NCBI GenBank assembly: GCA_028583415.1
Contig: CM053265.1
Location: 20,220,830-20,284,829, forward strand
Length of the DNA stretch: 64,000 bases
DNA from: Protea cynaroides
Taxonomy: Eukaryota > Streptophyta > Magnoliopsida > Proteales > Proteaceae
Direction of reading: 5' to 3'
The notes below the pieces were generated by a model. That model did not search any database. It was given only the letters and a program-made list of their open reading frames with translations, and was not told where the DNA came from. Shown here in pieces: positions 1-10,052 of the stretch (within the stretch, counting starts at the first letter, position 1; the number at the start of each line of letters is the position of its first letter). Made by a program: the position numbers and the translations under genes.

Positions 1-920
1 AGCTGTTTTAGGAATATCACCTTCTTTAATCTTCAACTGATGATAGCCCGATCGAAGATCGATCTTAGAAAATACTTTTGCTCCTTGCAACTGATCGAAC
101 AAGTCATCGATCCGAGGTAGTGGATATCGATTCTTGATTATTAGTTTATTCAACTCCCGATAGTCGATACATAATCGAACGCTTCCATCCTTCTTCTTTA
201 CGAATAATACCGGTGCTCCCCATGGTGATATACTGGGTCGAATATAACCCTTGTCCAGCAGTTCTTGTAGTTGCACTTTCAATTCCTTCAGTTCAGTAGG
301 AGCCATTCTATAAGGTGCTTTTGATACTGGTGCGGCCCCAGGTATAAGATCTATCACAAACTCTGTGGCTCGGTCGGGTGGTAATCCTGGTAGTTCCTCC
401 GAAAATACGTCGGGATAGTCTCGCACTACATCAATATCTTCCAGTCTTGGTGCCTCCTTGGTTAGGTCGACCACTGATACTAGATACCCGACTGCCCCCT
501 TCTCAAGGCACTTCTTAGCCTTCAGTGCTGAGAGTATAAGTTTGCGTCTACGGGAAAGTTTAGTTCCTGAAAAACTGAATTCTGCTCCTTCTTTGTCTTT
601 GAATGTTATCTTCTTTTCGGCGCATAATAGGTTTGCAGAATACCGAGCTAACCAGTCCATTCCCAAGATGACGTCAAAGTCTGCCATCTCAAGTTGTATC
701 AAGGTTGCATCTAAGGTTTTCTCACCAATGAGAACTGGACATGGTCCATAACCTTTCTCTAATTCCACTTCTAACCCCATTGGTGACCGTACAAGTAGTT
801 TGTAGTCCAATGTTTTGATGGGTAAGTTCAGCTTCTTTCCAAACGACACAGATATAAAGGAATGAGTAGCTCCTGAATCAAAGATTACTCTGGCGGGTAC
901 GCCATTTATAGGTACGATAC
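1..920 (-). CDS. pol: Protease and reverse transcriptase exon of element A (partial, off left edge)
   Basis: By hand translation the minus strand is open from the splice acceptor at 921/920 to the window edge. Protease comes first, with its catalytic DSGATHSF motif near 865-890 and the flap-like region ending in DFDVILGMDWLA near 645-680. Reverse transcriptase follows, with SPWGAPVLFVKKKDGSVRL, then NRYPLPRIDDLF and KIDLRSGYHQLKI. The YVDD-type catalytic box lies beyond the window. Retroviral-type aspartic protease processes Gag-Pol and reverse transcriptase copies the genomic RNA. I saw no stop or frameshift here, unlike in the gag of the same copy. Identity to the same stretch of element B is high, roughly four residues in five by eye. 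The start is the 3' splice site rather than an ATG: upstream in this frame a stop is reached just inside the intron. Confidence 0.9.
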
Positions 921-989
921 CTATGATTTATTCTTACTTAGTCTACATGCTCATACAATGTAATACAATTTAAAAGGTTTCGGTCATAC
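921..989 (-). other. Mini-intron joining gag to pro-pol (element A, 69 nt)
   Basis: On the minus strand the sequence goes from donor ACAG|GTATGACC to acceptor AAATCATAG|GTATCG. Removing it joins ...VVT-G-IVPINGVPARVIFDSGA in frame. Left in, gag ends at a stop at 970-972. A branch-point-like GACTAAG lies about 20 nt before the acceptor. The same intron is found in elements B (13516-13593) and C (29915-29981). Splicing is inferred from sequence only. Confidence 0.65.
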
Positions 990-2231
990 CTGTGACCACA
1001 TCGGGTGATGCGACAGCATCCTCGGATGTAACAGCATACACTCGTCCTTGATGTTGTGGCTTTCGGGGTTTAGGACACTCTCTCATCATATGTCCCATTT
1101 GATTGCAGTTATAACATCTTGGACTCTCAGTATTTGGCTTTGGTTGCTGCTGAACTGCTTGAATGGTCTTGGGTGCAGCGGTGAAATTCTGAGTACAGAA
1201 AGGCTTGGATGTCCTGTTATTACCTCCGTTGTAAGAATTTCCGCTGGCCTTTTCATACCTCTGTTTTGTATAAAATAGCTTTCCTTCTGGCTTGATTCAA
1301 TCACTCGAGCAATTTGAACTGCTTCATTATATATCTTCTTTTCCAAGCCCAGAACGTGCTCTCTGATGCTTCCTCTAAGCCCCGTGACAAACCTACGGGT
1401 CTTAGTGTCTTCTTCCTGCATGCTGAGTGGTGCAAAGAAATACAGCTCTTCGTAATGCTATTGATATGCATCCACTGACATTTGTCCCTGATATAAACTC
1501 AGGGATTCCTTTTCCATAGAATCTCTGAAGCTTCGGGGAAAATATTTCTCGAAGAACGCTTCTTTATAGATAGCCCAAGTCAGTAGGGCGTGTTTGGTCA
1601 ATAAGTAAGCCCTAGTAGATTTACACCAATGATGTGCGTCACCCTTTAGCATGAAGGTGGCACACAATACTTTTTCTTCTTCAGTGATAGTCATCATAAG
1701 AAAGTTTCTCTCCATCTCGTCGATCCAATGTGCTGGCCATAATGGATCCGACGGTTTACCGTTAAATTCCTTGGGCTTCATCTTCAGAAATCTCTCAACC
1801 AGTCAAGAGTGATCCAACTGATTTTGAGGATATGCCCCAAACATGGGTTGTGGATACTGATAGTTAACCTGAGCTGCTTCCGGACCTGGTACTGGAATCT
1901 GTGCAGCTGGTGGTTGAGGGGTTTGAGGTGCTGGGTGATTACCCACTGGTGCTGCACTGGCTTGTCTCGTCTGCATGGGTGTAGCATGTGCGGCTTGAAA
2001 CATAATTCCCATTGCCACTTGCATCTGAGCCTGTGCGTGTTGCATCTGTTGCAGCTGTTGTGCTAAATTCATCACTACTGTGGCTAACTCTGGTGGTGGA
2101 GGTGGCAAGTTTGTAGGATTTGCCTGATCTGGGTTTCCTGATACGTATGTATTCTCTTGATTAGTTTCTTCCATAGGTGGTGGTGGTGGAACTGCATTTC
2201 GGCTCTGTCTGGTTACTCTCCGTCCAGACAT
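990..2231 (-). pseudogene. gag: gag of element A, broken by stops and a frameshift
   Basis: The start at 2231 gives MSGRRVTRQSRNAVPPPPP, a low-complexity Pro/Gln-rich N-terminus, followed by the retrotransposon gag core (KPSDPLWPAHWIDEMERNF, then FEKYFPRSFRDSMEKESLSL) and a zinc knuckle at about 1075-1116, CYNCNQMGHMMREC, which fits CX2CX4HX4C. Gag packages the RNA in cytoplasmic virus-like particles. In-frame stops interrupt it at 1803-1805 (TGA) and at 1455-1457 (TAG), and there is a frameshift near 1220-1240 just after the GMKRP segment. The copy therefore cannot make full Gag. Downstream it runs into the mini-intron at 989. Confidence 0.85.
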
Positions 2232-2369
2232 AATTTTTTCTGAGATTGGTGGTGCCTGAAAATCATCAAAATAGGTGAGACAATCATTTATGCTTCATGT
2301 GGGCACACTAACCGATGTAAAATTTCAAATTTCAGCTCATTTTATAAAAAAAATACTGTCTTTTCTATG

Positions 2370-2590
2370 CAGGGTCGATGGTGGGGGTCGATGGTATGTC
2401 CGACCCTCAGTATCCGACCCTGGGAATGACCTGTTCTTCCCGAGAGCTGAGGGTCGATGTGAGGGTCGATGGGTATCCGACCCTCAGTATCCGACCCTGG
2501 GTTTTCTGTCAGATTCTCGAGAGCCGATGGTCGATGGGAGGGTCGATCCGAGGGTCGATGGTCCTGGTCGAATTGTCCGACCCTCAGACC
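2370..2590. repeat. GGTCG motif array in leader of element A (promoter side of antisense gene)
   Basis: About a dozen copies of GGGTCGATGG and its inverse-type partner CCGACCCTCAG are spaced 10-30 bp apart, twice framing a CCCGAGAG-like spacer. The array lies between the gag start (minus) and the first exon of the antisense gene (plus). Equivalent arrays sit at 14565-14815 in B and 28210-28430 in C. Its flavour (AG-GGTCGA) resembles the solo LTR at 61682 rather than A's own LTR (GT-GGTCGA). Confidence 0.75.
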
Positions 2591-2597
2591 AAAAAAC

Positions 2598-2741
2598 AAA
2601 CTTTTAAAATCCGATTTTAGGTTCATTCTCTGTTATTTCCCTCCCGTTTCGACTCGTCTCTCACCTCTGAGTTGCTACAGTGCCACTCCACTATTTTGGT
2701 CATTTTGGATCCGGGTTTCAACATCAACATCATCCCTACAG
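2598..2741 (+). promoter_or_regulatory. Putative core promoter and non-coding exon 1 of antisense gene (element A)
   Basis: A TTTTAAAAT box at about 2602-2610 recurs at the same place in B (14830-14838) and, on the minus strand, in C (28197-28206). It is followed by a pyrimidine-rich stretch with GAGTTGCTACAGT (shared with B) and ends at the splice donor CTACAG|GTATGT. Transcription start and exon limits are inferred from the three-way comparison. Confidence 0.45.
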
Positions 2742-3175
2742 GTATGTTTTCTCATTTTTACCTGTTTTTAGGTTTCCATTTCTAGGTTTTAGTCCAATTA
2801 ACCCGTAATTTTCAAATTAAACTTTTTCCAACCGTAAAAATTTGATTTTTATTGGGAGATTTTGTTATTGGTGTCTCGAGGAACAAAAGCCCTCAAAAGT
2901 TTTTGAGTTTCATCGGTTGGTTATCGAGAAACTTAGATTTTTGCTCTTTTTGCCCTAATTTGTCGAAATTTTTGGATTTTCTTGAAATTTCTTCAAATTG
3001 GACCCCATTAGTTAAAATTTCCTACTGTATGTGTGTTGTAGGATATGTTAGAACCTACATAAGTCCTCCTGCCCACGTGTATGGGTGACAAGTGAGGCTG
3101 TTGGCCACTTACGTCGTTAAAATGTCAAATTTTGGATTTTTATCCTATTAACTCATTATCTGTTTTTCTTTGCAG
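2742..3175 (+). other. 5'-UTR intron of antisense gene, element A (434 bp)
   Basis: GTATGTTTTC ... TTTTTCTTTGCAG, AT-rich, with the conserved internal block TAAGTCCTCCTGCCC at about 3060. The ATG of the following ORF is 5 bp after the acceptor. Introns of 445 and 439 bp occupy the same place in B and C, with the same block. Confidence 0.7.
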
Positions 3176-3180
3176 ATACC

Positions 3181-4314
3181 ATGGCTCGTACCAAGGTACC
3201 CCGAGTTCGTGATCCGCTTCGCTTCCGCTCCAATGAAGCCGAGGCACAGTATGCCCACTACGCTCGTAAGAAAGTAGAGGGTGGTCGTATGGTGAACCTG
3301 GCTGAATTAGTCTTGTTCAACGTGGAGAGAGCCTTTGGTGACATGGGGTGGCTTCCCGTCATCACCTACGATGCCTGCACATGCCCGGATTTGGTGCGAC
3401 AATTTTATTATAATCTCCAGGTGATGGGGGATTACAATGATGTGGATAGGGGTCACGAGCTTCGCATCACTAGCTATGTGAAGGGAGTGAACATTTCATT
3501 CGATTATCGGCAACTGACCGACCTACTGGGCATTCCCTATGATGGCCCTATGGTTTACTGTGTGTCTGGAGAGCCCCAGTTTGTTTCCATGGAGATGAGG
3601 GCAGAGATCGACAATCAGTTGCTACGACCTGATCGCTGGCAGATGAGAGTTTGTTATATGCGTCCGGCTCTACAGGTCTTCTGCAAGATTATCCAGCATA
3701 ATCTGATTCCGCAGAGTGGCCATTATGAGAGGGTTTCCCAGCTGACCCAGTATCTTTTGTACAACATATGCACTAGGCAGCCCGTCTGCCTTCCTTACAT
3801 CATCATGCGGACCATGATCAGTGCCATACTGCCCAGTCATAGGGGTAACCTACCCTATGGACGTATGATCACTGTTCTGCTTACTCGCTTGGGGGTTGAT
3901 TTGGTGGATGAGAAGATTCAGGAGAAAACCTTCTCGTCGCCTCTAGATTGGGAGGCTATCTGCAAGATGGGACTGCGGGATGCCCAAGTCAGTGACGAGG
4001 AGAGGAACGCGATGGTGCGCCCTCATACTCGCATCGAGATTGCTGACGCTGAGGCAGCTGCTGCCGCTGCTAGAGCTCGTGCGGATCCTGCCGATGACGA
4101 TGACCACATGTATATAGATGTCGACTCGATACCACCGCCTTCACCTACGCATGCGGCTGGAGTTGGTACTTCTTCTGCTGGTCCTTCTCATGAGGCTAGT
4201 CCTTCACACCCACCTTCTGATATGGTGGAGATGTTGCATGAGATCAGAGAGGCTCAGCGCAGATCTGATCTGAGGATGGAGGAGTTACTGGACGCCCAAC
4301 GTCGGACTGATTAG
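3181..4314 (+). CDS. Antisense accessory ORF of element A (putative plant transposon protein type)
   Basis: This is a 377-residue product on the strand opposite gag-pol. It matches, from memory, the plant family annotated 'putative plant transposon protein' (Pfam PF20167), of unknown function. Conserved blocks shared with the B copy are NVE.AFG..GWLPVI at about 40-60, LRITSYV.GV.ISF at about 95-115, DLLG.P at about 120, PQSGHY..SQLTQY at about 175-190 and NLPYGR at about 225. The C-terminal third is acidic and Ser/Pro-rich and ends in a short amphipathic helix. The TAG at 4312-4314 appears to be a late mutation: the frame runs on to a TGA at 4441-4443, giving about 420 residues. The start is the first ATG after the intron. 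It is much more diverged between A and B (about 45% identical by eye) than pol is. The likely 3' UTR is 4444-4600, with a block (TTGTGGACTGTACTCTG-like) shared with B. Confidence 0.75.
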   Translation: MARTKVPRVRDPLRFRSNEAEAQYAHYARKKVEGGRMVNLAELVLFNVERAFGDMGWLPVITYDACTCPDLVRQFYYNLQVMGDYNDVDRGHELRITSYVKGVNISFDYRQLTDLLGIPYDGPMVYCVSGEPQFVSMEMRAEIDNQLLRPDRWQMRVCYMRPALQVFCKIIQHNLIPQSGHYERVSQLTQYLLYNICTRQPVCLPYIIMRTMISAILPSHRGNLPYGRMITVLLTRLGVDLVDEKIQEKTFSSPLDWEAICKMGLRDAQVSDEERNAMVRPHTRIEIADAEAAAAAARARADPADDDDHMYIDVDSIPPPSPTHAAGVGTSSAGPSHEASPSHPPSDMVEMLHEIREAQRRSDLRMEELLDAQRRTD

Positions 4315-4443
4315 CGGGTGGCTGATCTCACCGCTAGTCTTCAGATGACCCAGACTCAGATAGCCTGGTTGACTAGAGTCTACGTTGAGGATTATGACAG
4401 AGATCGTAAGGCACCGCCTCCTCCTTCACCTCCAGCTTCTTGA

Positions 4444-4700
4444 TTATATTTATTTTCTTTGTACTACAGAGTAACTGTCCGGGTTGTGGACTGTACTCTG
4501 CTTTAATTAGGCATATATGCTTGTTTCGCTCTCATTGTATGTAAAATTATTTCCCCTTTAATAGATGCATTATTCTCTTCTTAAATTGGTCTCAAACATC
4601 ACTTGTGCTTATAGTGTGTTAATATTACAATTTTTACTTTTTATCCTATCTCAGTTCATAATTGTCTTGAATGTATGCTAGTTCAGCGGACAAGACCTGA
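4444..4700 (+). other. 3' UTR and spacer of antisense gene, no ORF
   Basis: AT-rich stretch between the antisense gene and the primer binding site. The GGTTGTGGACTGTACTCTG block aligns with 16521-16542 in element B, followed by T-rich and AATAGA-like signals compatible with a plant polyadenylation region. I see nothing else here. Confidence 0.4.
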
Positions 4701-4715
4701 GATGCTCTGATACCA
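4701..4715 (-). other. Primer binding site (initiator Met tRNA), element A
   Basis: The minus strand reads TGGTATCAGAGCATC, three bases from the LTR end at 4719. TGGTATCAGAGC is the classic plant initiator-Met tRNA primer site. It fixes the right-hand LTR as the 5' LTR and the element's orientation as minus. Confidence 0.92.
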
Positions 4716-4879
4716 AGTTGTCACACCCCAATTCTGTACTATTCAAAATGGTGTGATGAACCGCTAACAATCCAACGGTTCAACCAGGATCTCAAGTAGG
4801 CTATATCCGTTTTATCTAAACCCCACACATCCATATTCATAATCAGAGTAAATACACAATAGTGGAAGGCTTATCATAA

Positions 4880-6480
4880 AATGAACTGAGAATCTATTGT
4901 GATATCAATATTTAAATAACAAATTATTCTGTTTAAACTGAGACATAAATAAAATATCAATACATGTCTTTAATAAATCCAAATAAATAAAACTAAAGAA
5001 ATCTAGTCGAATACACATGAGTTGCACTCGCAAGAGATGTCATGTGTATCCACTTCATCTTCGGCTACCATCGCTGCTACGTTCTCGTACGCTGGAGCAT
5101 TTGAATAATCTTCAATAGTTGTACCTGCATCATCAACTAAAATATTCGACATCGAAAAGGGTGAGCACACATCACGGCTCAGTGAGCAAACAAAACAATG
5201 CAACAATACATATGCATGCGATTTAATTCATATCTTTGGTCTGATTTTACGTTTACACTGTGCTATAGAAAGGATAGGTAGCCGCCGCACCTCTATGCAC
5301 GAGAGTGTGGATACGCCCGATGACTCTCATCGTCGCCCACAACACCCAAATGAACATTGTACAACGAAGGTCACATTTATCGATGCACAACTCCATATCA
5401 ACAAATGAACCCCTGATGGCTAGGGCTGCAAACGGGGCTCGCTACTAACCAATCCTAATGTCAAACAATGTATCCAAGGCCTCACCCCAGCATCCCTCAG
5501 AGCACCCGTAGAGATAGAGCTAAAGCCCCCCGGTAGAGTATAGGACTCAAGGACCGAGACCCTCCTTGATGCCCTACATCGCAATAGTTCTGCTAAGGTA
5601 ATGGCGATACGACGATGCTAATGCACAAGACTTGAGTCAGAGATAGAGTTAAAGTGTCTGGATCAAACAAAAGTCTATATTAATGAACTGAGTGTCTAAT
5701 GTGGTAGATAAATGTTTAACTAGTTATCTTAAGAAACTAAAACATAAATATAACAAACTATTACAAATCCCATAAGTCAAAATACAAAAATAAAAACATC
5801 AAGCGTAAACACAGTGGAAACACTCGCATGATATGATGAATCATGCTCGTCCTCCACAGTTTGCATGTCCATAGCCACCACATGTCCATACGTTGGCACA
5901 TTCTTGTAGTCTTCAATGGTATTACCTGCATCATTAGAAATTGAAAAAGAAAACGATACCATGGGATGAGCTCACAACTTAGCTCAGTGAGAAAATAAAA
6001 TAATGCAACAAACATATGCATGCAATCAAATTCATATCTTTGGGTCTGGTATAAGTTTGCAATGTGCTATGGTAAGGATAGGTGGCCCCCACACCTCCAT
6101 GCATGAGAGTGTGAGCATGTCCAATGGATCACACACTATTGTCGTCCCACATCACTCACTACAGAATAGAGATAGATCTAGAGTTCTCAGATCACACACC
6201 GCCAGAACCCCCTTGATACCCTAGCCCATACCAGTACATATGCCCCTACTAGAGAGGGCTTGCAAACTAGGTTCGTGACTAACCAATCCTAGATGTCATT
6301 AAATATTTATATCCAAGGCCTTACCCGAGCATCACTCAATACGCCCAAAGAGATAGAGTTATGGCTCGCTGGCAGAGCTTACAACCACACACGGGTACAC
6401 CTCCCCTGATACCCTATGGAGTATTAGTTCCGCTAAGGTAATAGAAATACGATGATGTCAATGTGAAGAACAAAATAGCA
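4880..6480. repeat. Diverged internal duplication within LTR of element A
   Basis: The series ACTCGCA...ATGCGTCATG, ACCTGCATCATCA, GGTGAGC..ACA..TAGCTCAGTGAG, TTTGGTCTG, TGTGCTAT, then AGAGATAGAGCTA occurs at about 5020-5680 and again, diverged, at about 5825-6480. Two related LTR bodies are therefore present in tandem inside one LTR, either by unequal exchange or by recombination between subfamilies. Confidence 0.65.
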
Positions 6481-7309
6481 ATAGGGCTAGAACCTAATGG
6501 ATCACACACTGCTAAACTCCCCCTGATACTCTACCCAATCTAATACATTGACCACACATACAAGCACATGCCTATTCCGATCATCATCATCATATCAAAT
6601 AAGAACAATAATAAAATATATATGAATAGATGTATAACAAGTATTGGATGACTTGTAAGATGCGCAAACAATCATACAAGCATGACATCATATCAGTTTG
6701 ATAGAAAAGTAAAGGTAGTTTGTTATTAGCTTATTAGTTTAGGTTTTGTTCCCTCACCGGTAAACGATACTTATTCTTCTTCAAAGCTTTGGAAGTTACC
6801 TTGAATTAGTTAAAAACCTAACCAATTTATGAATTTAAGTTAGGGTTTGGTTGTATCAAGTTACAACAGTCAAAATCTAAAGCAGGTCTTTCAATCGTTA
6901 AACGATCGACTCAGTGGTCTCCATTATATGACGACCAGACATTGTGTGGTCGACTTTGTGGTCATGCATTGGTCGACCACTGAAGTGATCACACAAACCT
7001 TGGGCACTTCCTGAGAGTTTGTGGTCAGCTCACTGGTCGCTCTATGGTCAATTAGTAAAGAGACCACATAAATTTTTGGTCATGTTCCAGGTTTCGATCT
7101 GACTTCCTCCTAAGTCGACTCTTTGGCACAACAATGGGGTTCATCATTTAATTCATTCCATCTAACCTTAACCATTGTAATATTACTACGGATTCTATAT
7201 TCAAAATATTTAGGTTCGAAACATGGAATTAGATCTGATCTTCCTTGCAACAAGATCTCCAATCCACAATCCTACTGTAACCTATCCTTCTACAGAATCA
7301 TGGTACCTA

Positions 7310-7500
7310 CCGTTGATCCTCGCTACTGTAGGTTAAAGTTCCAACGGTAATTTCTCTGTCTGTAATTCCCTTTCTTCTTCCTTTAAGCTTTCTTTTTTTC
7401 CATGTCTCCTTCTCATTTTTCTCCTCTCTTTCTCTTAGTTCTAGGGTTTGAGTTTTATCAAAAGAGTGAGAGGAAGTGAAGGGACGTCCTCTTTATAGGG
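7310..7500 (-). promoter_or_regulatory. LTR promoter of element A: TATA box and downstream splice-donor-like site
   Basis: The minus strand reads CCCTATAAAG at 7491-7500, in the position of the TATA boxes of the other LTRs, and a donor-like CAACG|GTAGGT at 7310 about 180 nt downstream. B, C and E carry AACG|GTAAGT in the corresponding place. Confidence 0.5.
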
Positions 7501-9094
7501 AAAAAGCCTCCATATAGAGTCCTCTCTAAATTAGGAGAGAGACTTCTCCAAATTAGGAAAGTTTTCTAAACATGGAGTTGGTTTTGAGATTGACTGGTCG
7601 ACTCACCAGTCTCAAAATCTGTCGACCACACAGTCAACCTGTCACACCCCAATTCTGATCCAACCAGAATGGTGTGAGTGAACCGTCATTGAACCAACGG
7701 TTCACACCAGGATCTCGAATAGGCCGTGTCCACCCATACAAACCAATTACACATAACCACAATCAGAATATAAATATACAAATGGAAGACTTTAAATAGA
7801 ATGAACCGAGTATCTATTGATAATTTAAATAAATATCCCATTATTCAAATTCAAAGATAAAATAATAATCTTTTACATCCCTTAATAACAAACGAAAATA
7901 ACTGAAACAACTAAATAAAATCCATCACAGGTACACGCAAAAAGGGCACTCGCATGAAGCATCATGCTCGTCCTCCCCTGCCTGTACGTCCAAAGCAGCT
8001 ACACCTCCATACGCCGAAGCGTTCACATAGTCGTCCACAGTATATCCTGCATCAACATCTAAAAATAATGTATATACAAAGGGTGAGCACACAACACAGC
8101 TCAGTAAGACAATCAGACAGTTTCACAAGATTATGCATGAGTAACAATCATTTTATGCTGTGGTCTGGTTTTAAGTTTGCAATGTGCTATAGAAAGGTTT
8201 GGTGGCCCCCGTACCTCTATACACGAGTGTGTGGCGTCGCACAGGAATCACACTACCACCAACCCACATGCACCCATCATGGAATAGAGATAGAGCTAAG
8301 GTATACCCGCACCTCCCCCGATACTCTACCCATACCGAGTACCTAAGCCCCTACGGCCGGGGCTCGCAAACCGGGCTCGCAACTAACCAATCCTATATGT
8401 CAACAATGTATGCTCTATCCCAGCACAGCCGTCTACGGCATAGAGATAGAGCTAGAGCGTGCAGGCCGGGTCGGAGACCTCCAAAACCTCACCTCCCCCT
8501 GATACCCTATCCGCAACTAACCCACTAGGATAGAAACAATACGCGGTAGACCCTATCCCAACACAACTCCCTACGGCATAGAGATAGAGCTAAAGCATCG
8601 TGGATAAGGCAGCATCGACTCGGAATCCTCAGTACCACCCAACGATGGTCGGGACAACATTAATATCGGAGACCAATGTACCACGATCTTCCCCTGATAC
8701 CCCACCCGTACCAAGCATGTTAAGATAGAATACTACAAAAGGTGCCGGTGTGAAGAGCGATCCCAGGCCCATGCCCCACTCCACACACCAACGAAAACAA
8801 TCACATGCCTAACAATCACATCCTATGAATGCATGAACAATAATAATAGCTGAAAGTAAAGGATGGCATGTAAATATGCACAACATCACATCATAGATAT
8901 TCAATGATTAACAACGATTTATTGTCAATTAATTATTAGGTTTAGGTCGATTCCCTTACCCGCCGCTCGTTCGATTACTTGCTCCACGTCGCAAGATCCA
9001 AACGATAAGTCACAAAGTCCTACATAATATTAGGGTTCCATTAGAATATATTATTTAGGGTTTCATGTTGGTCGGAAACCAACATGGTTACAAA

Positions 9095-9270
9095 ATACCC
9101 TCACAGAGCTGACCGGTGGCATGTACCGGTCGCAGCTCTGTGGGAAAGACTGGCGACCGGTATGGTCAGCCGGTCCCCCACAAACAACCTCCCGAGAGGT
9201 AGCGGTCGCAACATACCGGTCGCACTATGTGCAACCGGTATAGTCGACCGGTATGTCTCCGGAAGACCAT
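9095..9270. repeat. GGTCG motif array, LTR site 1, element B
   Basis: Several copies of ACCGGTCGC and its inverse GCGACCGGTAT, plus GTATAGTCGACCGGTATG, are arranged as facing arms that could also form RNA hairpins (TACCGGTCGC ... GCGACCGGTA). A CTCCCGAGAGGT spacer sits in the middle. The identical array is in the other LTR at about 18255-18430. Confidence 0.8.
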
Positions 9271-9524
9271 ACATGGGTTCTTCGACTGCCGTCGACCATC
9301 CTCCATGGATTTTCAGGGTTTCTCCTATCCATTCTAAGTCTAGGCTTTGAGTTAGAGCTATCCCCAACTCATTCAAGTCTCGTTTCGATGAATATCATCT
9401 CGAAACTCGAATCTAGGGTTTGACGGCAACTTAGGGTTTATTGGCCAATTTAGGGTTTTAGATCAATACCTACTTTGCATGGTATTGATCCACCCACACA
9501 ATTATCATGGGATTCAAACACTTA

Positions 9525-9677
9525 CCGTTGACAGGCGTAGCGTGAGCTTCGTCAAACGGTAATGGCGGCACCTCCTTCTTCTTCCTAGCTCCTTCTCCTC
9601 TCCAAGCTCTTTCTCTTCTCTAGGGTTTGTGAAAGACAATGGAAAGGATTTGAGGGGTTTAAGGGTGTATTTATAGG
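9525..9677 (-). promoter_or_regulatory. LTR core promoter and conserved splice-donor-like site, element B
   Basis: The minus strand reads CCTATAAATACA at 9666-9677 (18827-18838 in the other LTR). About 140 nt downstream is CAACG|GTAAGT, a full consensus 5' splice site, with the intron side starting at 9525 (18686 in the 5' LTR). Confidence 0.55.
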
Positions 9678-9783
9678 CTAGAAATAGGGTTTAGTAACCC
9701 TACTAGGATTAGGAAACTTCTAGGATTCGAAATCAGGTAAGTGGGACCCGTAGAGACTAATTTCCAAATTCCCGCACATAGCT

Positions 9784-9850
9784 ATGCAGGCCATACCGGT
9801 CGACCGGTACCATCATCCGGTACCATCGATCGGTATACCTAAAATCAGGT
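9784..9850. repeat. GGTCG motif array, LTR site 2, element B
   Basis: CATACCGGTCGACCGGTACC, then CCGGTACC and CGATCGGTATA, lie about 110 bp upstream (minus strand) of the TATA box. The motif flavour is the same as at site 1 and in the leader array. The copy in the right LTR is at about 18954-19015. Confidence 0.75.
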
Positions 9851-9984
9851 ATAATTGGTCGACTTCGGTCCGATTTCGTACCTGTTTGTTATCCGCTTAC
9901 CCCGTCTGGCTCGGTGATGATCGGAAAACCTGTCACGATACAAAACCCAAGGTTAGACCGGGTTTTCAGAGTGCGGGTCTTACA

Positions 9985-10052
9985 ACTCCACCACCCTTAA
10001 AAGAAATTTCGTCCCAAAATTTGCATGTAGGTACTACAACTCCCCCACCCTT
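9985..10052 (-). other. Duplicated polypurine tract, element B
   Basis: In element orientation AAGGGTGGTGGAGT directly precedes the 3' LTR (9985-9998), and a second copy, AAGGGTGGGGGAG, lies about 55 bp upstream (10040-10052). Each follows a CGAAATTTCTTTT segment. Plus-strand synthesis is primed at such tracts. Element E has the same doubled arrangement and element C a single tract. Confidence 0.75.

Larger units (their letters stand above)
1..4718 (-). mobile_element. Tekay-like Ty3/gypsy element A, internal region (partial)
   Basis: Read on the minus strand this is, in order, primer binding site, antisense accessory gene, motif-array leader, gag, mini-intron, protease and reverse transcriptase; the window edge cuts it inside reverse transcriptase. 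The rest of pol and the 3' LTR lie off the left edge. The 5' LTR begins at 4719 and is interrupted by element B. Chromodomain-bearing relatives in this window (B, C, E) share the protein sequence, which places it in the Tekay/Del chromovirus group. Confidence 0.9.
4719..7639 (-). repeat. 5' LTR of element A, left segment (interrupted by element B)
   Basis: On the plus strand the LTR starts TGTCACACCCCAATTCTG and resumes after element B at 19151 to end GATTTTACA at 19384. Without the insertion it is about 3.15 kb, some 800 bp longer than the other family LTRs (2.2-2.35 kb); an internal duplication accounts for this. It contains a motif array at about 6895-7100 and another at 7590-7639/19151-19265 in the GTGGTCGAC flavour. 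Confidence 0.85.
7640..9984 (-). repeat. 3' LTR of element B (2345 bp)
   Basis: In element orientation it starts TGTAAGACCCGCACTC at 9984 and ends GGGGTGTGACA at 7640, with terminal TG...CA. It holds motif arrays at 9095-9270 and 9784-9850, a TATA box at 9666-9677, a splice-donor-like site at 9525 and three telobox-like AGGGTTT motifs at 9412-9462. Short ORFs inside it (for example 7954-8346 and 9084-9350) recur in the other LTR as repeat copies and are not genes. Confidence 0.95.

Noticed and set aside
7954..9376. ORFs of 88-130 codons inside the LTRs, repeated at 17110-18537
   Set aside because: They are the same LTR sequence twice; overlapping frames on both strands of the motif array show it is not coding.
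9412..9462. Interstitial telomere
   Set aside because: The AGGGTTT motifs are dispersed singles, not a TTTAGGG tandem run.
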